This document shows positions 55,097 through 61,321 of a stretch of 64,000 nucleotides of DNA, piece by piece. The stretch is from a virus. The position numbers and the translations under genes are program-made. The stretch covers positions 28,019-92,018 of the IMG/VR virus record IMGVR_UViG_3300013094_000027; one strand, given 5' to 3'. The notes under the pieces are model-generated. The model saw nothing but the letters and a program-made list of their open reading frames with translations. It was not told the DNA's origin and searched no databases. Within the stretch, counting starts at the first letter, position 1. The number at the start of each line of letters is the position of its first letter.

Positions 55097-56404
55097 ATGT
55101 TTAAAAACAATATTGTAGTGCCGGGTGGCATTAAAAAACCTAAATTTACTCCCAAAAACATAATTTCTCTTAAAGATAATGAAGTTTTTGTTTTTGGATC
55201 AAATCTTGCAGGAATGCATGGTGCAGGTGCTGCAAAAACAGCATTACAATGGGGTGCACAAATGAAAAAAGGTATTGGTCATTTTGGTCAAACATATGCA
55301 CTCCCTACTAAAGATAAAAATATTAAAACATTATCTTTAAATGAAATTAAAGTTTATGTTGATCAATTTATACAGTATGTAAAAGAAAATCAATACAAAC
55401 ATTTTCTTTTAACAGAAATTGGTTGTGGTTTAGCTGGTCTTACTTATGAACAAGTCGCACCTTTGTTTGTAAACATTCTTACATGTTCTAATATTTCTAT
55501 TCCAGAACCTTTTTGGGATATTATTAAACCTGTAATAAAAGGATATAAAGTTACAGCCCCTGATGGAAGTTGTCGTAACTATTTGTTTGAAGTAGGAAAA
55601 GAATATCAATATGACGGTCAAATAAAAATATGCAATAGTGGGTTTCATTTTTGTATAAAACCTTCTCATTGTTTTTTTTATTATAATTTTGATTCAAATA
55701 ATAAAGTATTTGAAGTTGAAAGTATAGGTGAGTATCAAACACATGATAAAGATAGCAAAATTTGTACAGGAAATCTTCGTATTGTTAGACAGATAGAGTG
55801 GTATGAAGTGTTGTCTATTTCAAATGAAGGAAATAATAATACTGGATATTCTAACACAGGTGATAATAACATAGGTAACTGGAACACAGGTTACAGTAAC
55901 ACAGGTAACTGCAACACAGGTAACAGGAACACAGGTGACAGTAACACAGGTAACAGGAACACAGGTAACAGTAACACAGGTAACAGTAACACAGGTGACA
56001 GTAACACAGGTGACAGTAACACAGGTTACAGTAACAACGGAAATAGACAATCTGGAGCTTTTTGTACTGGTGAACCTGCTTTTACATTATTTAATAAACC
56101 TGCTAAAACTACTTGTAATGATTTTTTAAATAGCAAAGTTTGGAATATTATTTGTAATCATGTTGATACTAAATTATGGGTTTCTGAAAGTTTAATGACT
56201 GATGAAGAAAAAAAGATTCATTATGGTTATAAAACTTGTGGAGGGTTTTATAGAGATATACCTTATAAACAAGCTTTTACAAATATGTGGCACAATCTTT
56301 CTAAACAAGACAAAAAAGAATTTACTTCTTTAGAAAATTTTGATGCAAAAATATTTGAAGAAATAACAGGTGTAGATGTTACAAAAGAAAAAGATCTTTT
56401 GTAA
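55097..56404 (+). CDS. Fusion of macro-like domain, DUF7666-like domain and pentapeptide-type repeats
   Basis: 435 residues in three parts. Residues ~25-150 form a macro-like (ADP-ribose-binding type) domain: VFVFGSNLAGMHGAGAA, FGQTYALPTKD, LTEIGCGLAG. Residues ~155-245 (GYKVTAPDGSCRNYLFEVGK, KICNSGFHFC, FYYNFDS, VFEVESIGEY) resemble DUF7666. Residues ~255-320 are N-T-G-x-(S/N/R) repeats like MPTR/pentapeptide type 2, encoded by ~14 tandem 15-base units. The C terminus is helical. The start at 55,097 has a CACAAATC leader. Nucleotide or ADP-ribose handling is a guess. Confidence 0.7.
   Translation: MFKNNIVVPGGIKKPKFTPKNIISLKDNEVFVFGSNLAGMHGAGAAKTALQWGAQMKKGIGHFGQTYALPTKDKNIKTLSLNEIKVYVDQFIQYVKENQYKHFLLTEIGCGLAGLTYEQVAPLFVNILTCSNISIPEPFWDIIKPVIKGYKVTAPDGSCRNYLFEVGKEYQYDGQIKICNSGFHFCIKPSHCFFYYNFDSNNKVFEVESIGEYQTHDKDSKICTGNLRIVRQIEWYEVLSISNEGNNNTGYSNTGDNNIGNWNTGYSNTGNCNTGNRNTGDSNTGNRNTGNSNTGNSNTGDSNTGDSNTGYSNNGNRQSGAFCTGEPAFTLFNKPAKTTCNDFLNSKVWNIICNHVDTKLWVSESLMTDEEKKIHYGYKTCGGFYRDIPYKQAFTNMWHNLSKQDKKEFTSLENFDAKIFEEITGVDVTKEKDLL
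55831..56046 (+). repeat. 15-base tandem repeat array (AACACAGGTRACAGK)
   Basis: About fourteen copies in frame with the protein repeats; the array is open in other frames on both strands, too. Copies at the edges have diverged (AATACTGGATATTCT), and the middle is nearly uniform, which suggests recent expansion by slippage. Confidence 0.9.
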
Positions 56405-56437
56405 AAAATATTGAGTGTTTTATACATTCAATTGGTA

Positions 56438-56510
56438 AACCAAGTAGCTTTAATTGGTAGAGCCTCGGATTGTATCGGAGAGGTTAGAAGTTCGAGTCTT
56501 CTCTTGGTTT
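56438..56510 (+). tRNA. tRNA-Thr (TGT) candidate
   Basis: A 73-base cloverleaf: acceptor AACCAAG/CTTGGTT (7 of 7 pairs), D stem GCTT/GAGC, anticodon stem CTCGG/CGGAG with one G-G mismatch and loop ATTGTAT, variable loop AGGTT, and T arm AGAAG-TTCGAGT-CTTCT (5 of 5). The anticodon by position is TGT (Thr, codon ACA). Position 26 appears missing. A shift of the loop would read GTA (Tyr), which fits less. CCA is not encoded. Confidence 0.8.
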
Positions 56511-56564
56511 CTCTTTAAAATGGTTAATTAATTTGTTTTTGTAAACTTTAAAATTTAAAAATTT

Positions 56565-56708
56565 ATGGAATCAAACGCTTATGAAAGAGGTTATGAAGCT
56601 TATAAAGCTGGAGCCTCTATTGATGACAATCCTTACCGTTACTCCACTGAAGAATATCAAGAGTGGATGTGGGGATATTGTGATGCCTTAACTGAATCAG
56701 ATAATTAA
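56565..56708 (+). CDS. Small RMF-like protein
   Basis: 47 residues: ESNAYERGYEAYKAGASIDD, NPYRYSTEEYQEWMWGYCDA. The pattern Y-x-x-G-Y-x-A-x-x-x-G...NPY...W-x-x-G-x-x-D-A is that of ribosome modulation factor-like small proteins, which are frequent in phages. It lies just after the tRNA, and a terminator follows. Confidence 0.65.
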   Translation: MESNAYERGYEAYKAGASIDDNPYRYSTEEYQEWMWGYCDALTESDN

Positions 56709-56736
56709 AATTTTACATGTTTGTGTTTTTTGAGTT

Positions 56737-56770
56737 AACCCTGCGATAGCATCAAAGGGTTTTTTATTTT
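56737..56770 (+). terminator. Intrinsic terminator
   Basis: AACCCT/AGGGTT stem with a 13-base loop and TTTTT tail ends the transcription unit with the tRNA and RMF-like gene. Confidence 0.82.
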
Positions 56771-56778
56771 AAACACAT

Positions 56779-57037
56779 ATGTGGTTGTTCTGTTTTTGAT
56801 AAAAATGATCAACCTCTAACTGATAATAATGAAAGTTGGAAAACTCCAAAAAAAGATGGTTTAAACTGTTTAAAATTTAAGTGCATAATAAATGTAATAG
56901 GAAAGGTCACCCGCAAAGAGATAGCAGACGGCAGGGGAGGTATTACTGCTTATACCACTTTCTCATTACATTCTATTAGATCTCTAAAAAGAGGTTTAGA
57001 TTCTTTAGCAAAGCTCAAACTTAAAAAAAACCAATAA
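56779..57037 (+). pseudogene. Frameshifted small gene
   Basis: The frame ending at 57,037 encodes a coherent 80-residue sequence (VFDKNDQPLTDNNESWKTPK, CLKFKCIINVIGKVTRKEIA, TTFSLHSIRSLKRGLDSLAK), but has no start codon. An ATG at 56,779 (MWLFCF then TGA) lies in the neighbouring frame. A one-base slip in TTTTT (56,792-56,796) would join them. It is either a true frameshift, programmed slippage, or an assembly error. Confidence 0.5.
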
Positions 57038-57039
57038 TT

Positions 57040-57234
57040 ATGGTACACAAAACAGTTTTTATGCAAGACAGGCCTGTTATTACTTCAATAACAGAAGATC
57101 AAACAAGAGACAAGAGAAATGAAGCTGTCAGACTTTCTTATCTCAAAAAATCTTTGAGTCCTCAAAGAAACATAGTATTAAATGGACAAAATTGCAAAAA
57201 TCCATTTGAAATGCTAGGGGTAATTATGAAGTAA
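57040..57234 (+). CDS. Small hypothetical protein
   Basis: 64 residues, basic (VHKTVFMQDRPVITSITEDQ, RDKRNEAVRLSYLKKSLSPQ). Its ATG follows the previous stop by two bases, with leader AAAAACCAATAATT, the motif seen before late genes. Unknown. Confidence 0.5.
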   Translation: MVHKTVFMQDRPVITSITEDQTRDKRNEAVRLSYLKKSLSPQRNIVLNGQNCKNPFEMLGVIMK

Positions 57235-57297
57235 TGCATTTAATGCCTGAAATACATATGTAAAGTAGGGCATTTTAACAATTTTAAAAACTAAAAC

Positions 57298-57432
57298 ATG
57301 AAAAAAGTAGTTCCAATTTACACGTTTGATGAAGACAACAATTTTGTACAAATAGGAGAAAAAGAAATTACTCCTGAAGAAAATGTAAAATTAATAACAA
57401 CACTTCCTTCATGGGATTTTATTGAAGATTAA
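57298..57432 (+). CDS. Very small hypothetical protein
   Basis: 44 residues: KKVVPIYTFDEDNNFVQIGE, then KEITPEENVKLITTLPSWDF. The codon pattern and leader (AAAACTAAAAC) support coding. Acidic, no motif. Confidence 0.5.
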   Translation: MKKVVPIYTFDEDNNFVQIGEKEITPEENVKLITTLPSWDFIED

Positions 57433-57493
57433 AATTATTTGATTTACATATACCTATAAACCTTATCTTTTTTGTTAATTAAAAAAAATAATT

Positions 57494-57781
57494 ATGAAAC
57501 ATGCAATAGTAGCCGGATTAAGTTATAAGGCAATGAATAACCTCCGATGGAAATTGATAGATGATGGGTACACTACAACTCTTGCGCCCTGTAAAGATTT
57601 CTTTGAACTCAATGAGCTTACAGTACATCAATGTCAACTATTAGACATACAAAGACTATGTGCTATCATGGATGAAGGAGTAATGGAATTACATCTCATA
57701 TCAGATTGGCAACAATCAAAAGAAGCCACTCTTTTAAGAGATATTGCTATTAGAGTTGGAATATTAGTTGTTTATTATTAA
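57494..57781 (+). CDS. DUF4406-like protein (nucleoside deoxyribosyltransferase-type fold)
   Basis: 95 residues. The C-terminal HLISDWQQSKEATLLRDIAIRVGI corresponds to the phage DUF4406 pattern (L-P-x-W-Q-x-S-x-G-A...E...A...G). The N terminus is altered: VAGLSYKAMNNLRWKLIDDG replaces the usual YIAGP. The family is related to nucleoside 2-deoxyribosyltransferases. The tmRNA promoter overlaps its end. Confidence 0.55.
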   Translation: MKHAIVAGLSYKAMNNLRWKLIDDGYTTTLAPCKDFFELNELTVHQCQLLDIQRLCAIMDEGVMELHLISDWQQSKEATLLRDIAIRVGILVVYY

Positions 57782-57786
57782 TTTTG
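57756..57786 (+). promoter_or_regulatory. Bacteroidota-type promoter for the tmRNA
   Basis: TTG (57,756), 20 bases, then TAATTTTG (57,779-57,786), matching the -33/-7 pattern TTTG-N19-21-TAnnTTTG. The tmRNA 5' end at 57,797 lies at the expected distance. Confidence 0.68.
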
Positions 57787-57796
57787 CAAAAAACAA

Positions 57797-58157
57797 GGGC
57801 CCATAAGGTTTTGACGGCAAAATGTAAGTATGATTGGCGTGTAAGGACAAGGATATCGTCCTTTAAATAAAGGTATTCAACAATAAATGTAGCTAAAACA
57901 GCAACACAAAGACAAGAAGAAGGTGCACGTATTATCAATATGTGCTTTGCTAATGCACCAATTGCTATAGCAGCCTAATTTCAAAAGACATATTCAAGTC
58001 TTTAAAAGTGAATAGTGGATAATACAGAACAGCTATACACAATGGCCGATAAGCAGTTCAAAACGCATACCTGAAGACAGCAGGAATAAAATTAGTCATG
58101 GTAGTAACTCCCAAGTTAGACATAATTGAGACCTGAGTTCGACTCTCAGCAGGTCCA
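57797..58157 (+). ncRNA. ssrA: Transfer-messenger RNA (tmRNA)
   Basis: The 5' part has GGGCCC..AAGGTTTTGACGG, matching the conserved tmRNA start (GG-x-TTxGACGG). The 3' part carries a perfect T arm (CTGAG, TTCGACT, CTCAG) and GGTCC pairing with the 5' GGGCC. A PK1-like hairpin (AAGGAC/GTCCTT) precedes the resume codon GCT at 57,892. The tag frame of 28 codons begins AKTATQRQEE and ends NAPIAIAA, then TAA at 57,976. Further hairpins (AAAGAC/GTCTTT) follow. The acceptor stem appears imperfect in its inner two pairs. It would rescue stalled ribosomes and tag nascent proteins. Confidence 0.88.
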
Positions 58158-58192
58158 CTACTACAGCCAATTGGTTGGAGTATTCACCAAAT

Positions 58193-58230
58193 ATACCCTA
58201 CATTGAGTAAGAACAGTGTAGGGTATTTTC
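58193..58230 (+). terminator. Terminator after the tmRNA
   Basis: ATACCCTACA pairs with TGTAGGGTAT (10 bp) around a 14-base loop and is followed by TTTC. It ends the tmRNA transcript. Confidence 0.87.
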
Positions 58231-58249
58231 ATTTCACACACATCTGCTA

Positions 58250-58257
58250 TATCTTTG
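58250..58257 (+). promoter_or_regulatory. Promoter -7 box TATCTTTG
   Basis: Matches TAnnTTTG, directly after the tmRNA terminator and 43 bases before the next start codon. No good -33 TTTG is seen. Confidence 0.5.
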
Positions 58258-58299
58258 TTTCTCTTTATTTCTTTAACAATTAAAAACAAATCAAAAATT

Positions 58300-58890
58300 A
58301 TGGTAACACAATATAACAAAGAATACTTCCTTACTCATAGAGGTTGTTATTCAGCAGAAAAAATGGCAGGATTATGTGATAATAATCCACATTCCAATAT
58401 TCAGGAATTTCTGAATTGGGACATATCAATAAAAGATAAGTTCTATTTTGTAAGAAATTATACAGAACTAACAATAAAACAAAAACAGTTATTTGCACTA
58501 ATGTGTGCTAAAGTATCATTGGAGATATATGAAAATAAATATCCTAATGATAAAAGAGTACGTGAATGTATAGAAGCAACTGAGCAGTTTTTGGATGGAA
58601 AAATAACAAAAGAAGATTTATTAATAAAAAGAAATGCTGCTGCTGATGCTGCTGCTGCTGCTTATGCTGCTGCTTATGCTGCTGCTGCTGATGCTGCTGC
58701 TGCTTATGCTGCTGCTGATGCTGCTGTTTATGCTGCTGCTTATGCTGCTGATGCTGATGCTGCTGTTTATGCTGCTGCTTATGCTGCTGATGCTGCTGCT
58801 TATGCTGCTGATGCTGCTACTTATGCTCCTAAATATATAAATAACCTTCTCAATGCATTAAAAGAATTTTGTAAAGTTCATAAAAATTAA
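58300..58890 (+). CDS. Ala-rich repeat protein of the putative Imm-5-like family
   Basis: 196 residues. The first ~110 are a normal domain (TELTIKQKQLFALMCAKVSL, RVRECIEATEQFLDGKITKE). Then follow ~65 residues of A, D and Y (AAADAAAYAA) forming a helix-repeat stretch, and a short end (KYINNLLNALKEFCKVHKN). The phrase RxCIEATxxFLDGxI before Ala/Tyr repeats is typical of a widespread phage and bacterial family annotated as putative immunity protein. The start at 58,300 follows AATCAAAAATT. Confidence 0.68.
   Translation: MVTQYNKEYFLTHRGCYSAEKMAGLCDNNPHSNIQEFLNWDISIKDKFYFVRNYTELTIKQKQLFALMCAKVSLEIYENKYPNDKRVRECIEATEQFLDGKITKEDLLIKRNAAADAAAAAYAAAYAAAADAAAAYAAADAAVYAAAYAADADAAVYAAAYAADAAAYAADAATYAPKYINNLLNALKEFCKVHKN
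58637..58820 (+). repeat. GCT-triplet repeat tract
   Basis: Almost uninterrupted GCT codons broken by GAT and TAT encode the Ala-rich part. A CAG/CTG-type triplet repeat of this length is prone to slippage, and length change in threes would keep the frame. Confidence 0.92.
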
Positions 58891-58917
58891 ATTCATTAAT
58901 TAAAACAAATCAAAACT

Positions 58918-59184
58918 ATGGCATACTCAGTAAAAATGCAATCAGGTACTATATTTACCTGACATATAGGACAAACATTACCACTAAGGGTAATAGAATC
59001 TATAGATAGTGTTACTTTTCTACAGGCTGATGGGCATGAATTAGAGCATATAGTGGACCAGTATCAATGTGGTGGGCAAAGAGCTAATACAGCTACATAC
59101 TGTTATTCTATACCAATACCAATGGATAAACGTGTAGTAACTCGGTATGGTGATATAGCTAAAACAATTATTGCAAATCTTTAA
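58918..59184 (+). pseudogene. Small gene interrupted by an in-frame TGA
   Basis: An 88-residue frame starting MAYSVKMQSGTIFT with TGA as codon 15 (58,960) and continuing coherently (HIGQTLPLRVIESIDSVTFL, QYQCGGQRANTATYCYSIPI) to TAA. Tryptophan at the stop would fit (TWH), since TGG to TGA is one change. The leader matches neighbouring genes, so the start is right. Either nonsense mutation, sequence error or stop recoding. Confidence 0.6.
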
Positions 59185-59214
59185 TCAATTCACACAAACT
59201 AAATCTCAACAATA

Positions 59215-59280
59215 ATGAACGAATCAACTACAGAACAAATAGAAGAGTTACCTAATCGGGACTTCATGGAAGAATTATAG
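59215..59280 (+). CDS. 21-residue short reading frame
   Basis: MNESTTEQIEELPNRDFMEE, then L and TAG. It has the TCTCAACA leader shared with genes at 59,321 and 59,878. Very short, perhaps a truncated remnant. Confidence 0.35.
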   Translation: MNESTTEQIEELPNRDFMEEL

Positions 59281-59320
59281 GCACACAAATATTATTCATT
59301 AATTAAAATCTCAACACAAG

Positions 59321-59595
59321 ATGCAAGCAACCTTCACTGTAGAAGAAATAAGAACATATCTGCAATCACAAGGTAGTTTTGGTGATGCAGTATACAATCT
59401 CTCAGCGCCTGCAATTATACAAGCCAATATGCCAATTTATAAGGACTTTATAAGGAAAATGAGGCGTATAAAGAAGGTGTAGAAGAATTCAGACCGGGCA
59501 CAAAATGCCGAAATCCATATTATGAGTATTGTCATGAATTTAAAGAATACAAAGCAGGTTGGTTATGGGCTCAGGAAAAAGCTGGTGATCTGTAA
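59321..59595 (+). pseudogene. Frameshifted RMF-like gene
   Basis: The first frame (MQATFTVEEIRTYLQSQGSF...NMPIYKD) stops at 59,482. The end frame (YKENEAYKEGVEEFRPGTKC, PYYEYCHEFKEYKAGWLWAQ) runs to 59,595 and has clear RMF-like character. A one-base shift near 59,441-59,452, where TATAAGGA is repeated, would join both parts into one ~90-residue protein. Confidence 0.6.
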
Positions 59596-59627
59596 TATTA
59601 AATTCACAAAATAATAAATTGTAAAAT

Positions 59628-59843
59628 ATGAAACACACAAAATTAACAAGATTTATTATCATACTAATTGTTATTGCAGGAATAGTACTTGATATACTAG
59701 GGTATGTTGTATGTAAAAGTATTGTGCTCAACATCTCAGATGTTTTGAGAGGAGTAGTAACATTGGGCTGCAGCATAATAACAGTAATAGTGGTATATAT
59801 TGTACTAAGGTATTTTGATCTCATCAGGTTAAATCAAATGTAA
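59628..59843 (+). CDS. Small two-helix membrane protein
   Basis: 71 residues with hydrophobic helices FIIILIVIAGIVLDILGYVV and GVVTLGCSIITVIVVYIVL. It may act on the host envelope. No family recognised. Confidence 0.5.
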   Translation: MKHTKLTRFIIILIVIAGIVLDILGYVVCKSIVLNISDVLRGVVTLGCSIITVIVVYIVLRYFDLIRLNQM

Positions 59844-59877
59844 ATAATTATTCATCAAATCAAAAAACATCTCAACA

Positions 59878-60720
59878 ATGAAAAAGACAGTAACAATAGT
59901 AACTATACCTTTGGGTAAAGAAAGCATACCTAAAAACAGTATTGTAAAATGCGTTTCGGAATTTAGTAATGTAATAAAAGTAGGAGATATATTCATTGTG
60001 GATTGTTCTATTGATAAACAAGACGATGAATATAAATCTTTAGAAGCACAACAATTACTTGTACTTAGTGATGATGAGATACTGGAAGGAGATTTTTGTA
60101 CTCTATTAGATGGTTTTGGTAATGTAATTCTTGGTAATCCTCAAAAGTATAATCCCGATGAAGGACATGTACTTAATAAAGGATTGAAAAAAACTATTGC
60201 AGCATATCCTACCATAGATGGAGTATTACCAATATCAAGAGAAACAATACAGGAATGGATAGATAGTGGTACACCCAAAGAAGGTGTTGTTGAATTTGAA
60301 TTAGTAAGACCCTGTGATTTAAGGGACGATCAGCCTGAAAAAGAAGATAAATTATTTACATCTTTTAAAATTAACCCTAAAGGTAATGTACTATTAGAGT
60401 TTAGTGAACCTATTAAACCAGAAAAAAAAGCAGATATTCTAATACAATCTTCTAAAGGAGAAAGTATCGAAGAAGTCGCTGAAGAGTATGGTCATTCTAA
60501 AAGTTATTATCCAGATGTAATAAAAGAATATTATGATGCTTTCAAAGCAGGTGCAAAATGGAAAGAAAAACAATTAGCAGACGAAGCTATTGAATTTGCT
60601 AATTGGTTAATAAATAAAAAATATATTATTCATAAAGATCATTGGATGAGAATTGAGGATGGTGAAATAAAATATTATTCAAGTGAACAATTATACGAAA
60701 TATGGAACTCAAGAAAATAG
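59878..60720 (+). CDS. Hypothetical protein of a SDDEI-motif phage family
   Basis: 280 residues. The N-terminal beta-rich domain (TVTIVTIPLGKESIPKNSIV, LLVLSDDEILEGDFC) is shared with the gene at 62,795 (YLISDDEITKNNWC). The C terminus holds an AFKAGAKWKEKQLADEA module, also shared. Such SDDEI...W proteins are numerous in Bacteroidota phages, with no known function. It ends in TAG overlapping the next start by 19 bases. Confidence 0.6.
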   Translation: MKKTVTIVTIPLGKESIPKNSIVKCVSEFSNVIKVGDIFIVDCSIDKQDDEYKSLEAQQLLVLSDDEILEGDFCTLLDGFGNVILGNPQKYNPDEGHVLNKGLKKTIAAYPTIDGVLPISRETIQEWIDSGTPKEGVVEFELVRPCDLRDDQPEKEDKLFTSFKINPKGNVLLEFSEPIKPEKKADILIQSSKGESIEEVAEEYGHSKSYYPDVIKEYYDAFKAGAKWKEKQLADEAIEFANWLINKKYIIHKDHWMRIEDGEIKYYSSEQLYEIWNSRK

Positions 60721-61010
60721 AGGATGCATCTGCAAAATGGATTACTGAGTATCATTCCAGTGAAAATGATAAGGATTTAACTAATTTATGCGTAGCTCAG
60801 TTTACTCCTTATTTTAAAGCAGGTGTTGAATGGATCAATTCAATAAACTCAGAGGAGAAATCAACAGTTAAATGGATTCTTAAATTAGAAATAAGGTATG
60901 ATATCTCAAGTAACTATGTATGTAGTTTATATAAAACAAGTTATTATACTTCCTCAGTTTATTCTATAAGATTTGATGAATCTGATGATATGTTCTCAGT
61001 TATTAGATGA
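60702..61010 (+). CDS. Small protein with KW..F-KAGVEW module
   Basis: 102 residues. ASAKWITEYHSSENDKDLTN, LCVAQFTPYFKAGVEWI matches the C terminus of the 62,795 gene (AKKWITDYHGYDDEDKLLGL, CISQFTPYFKAGAKW). The rest is beta-rich (KWILKLEIRYDISSNYVCSL). It is a stand-alone version of the module. Stop TGA. Confidence 0.52.
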   Translation: MELKKIEDASAKWITEYHSSENDKDLTNLCVAQFTPYFKAGVEWINSINSEEKSTVKWILKLEIRYDISSNYVCSLYKTSYYTSSVYSIRFDESDDMFSVIR

Positions 61011-61060
61011 ATTAAATCCGTATTAGATATTTATAAATCAATTAAAACAACTTTAAATTT

Positions 61061-61309
61061 ATGACTGACTTTTATATATTAACTACTCTTGCAATGACAA
61101 TGAATTCTGAAGAATTAGTTGATGACTTATCTAATGAAAAGCATTTATCATGGTACAAATCCCTTAGATTGAATCAGAAGATAAATATGAGGTCCTTAGC
61201 TAAAGAAATAACTGGATTCGATTTTAATAGTCTTATAAGAATCTTCGGATTCAGACAATCCATCGGACTTATACATCAAAAATTAATTATTGAAGGATTT
61301 AACGTTTAA
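61061..61309 (+). CDS. Small hypothetical protein
   Basis: 82 residues, helical. The stretch KINMRSLAKEITGFDFNSLIRIFGFRQSI could be an HTH-like fold, but it is not certain. No other motif. Confidence 0.5.
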   Translation: MTDFYILTTLAMTMNSEELVDDLSNEKHLSWYKSLRLNQKINMRSLAKEITGFDFNSLIRIFGFRQSIGLIHQKLIIEGFNV

Positions 61310-61321
61310 AATCTATATATT

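Noticed and set aside
55820-56129. Reading frames with TVT/VTQVT repeats on both strands over the NTG repeat array
   Set aside because: They are by-products of the 15-base repeat, which is open in several frames; the macro/DUF7666 frame explains the region.
58634-58840. Leucine/methionine repeat frame over the GCT tract
   Set aside because: Shadow of the Ala-rich frame in a shifted register.
59215-59320. Read-through of TAG at 59,278 to join the next gene
   Set aside because: The following bases look like an ordinary intergenic leader and are in no shared coding pattern with the next gene.
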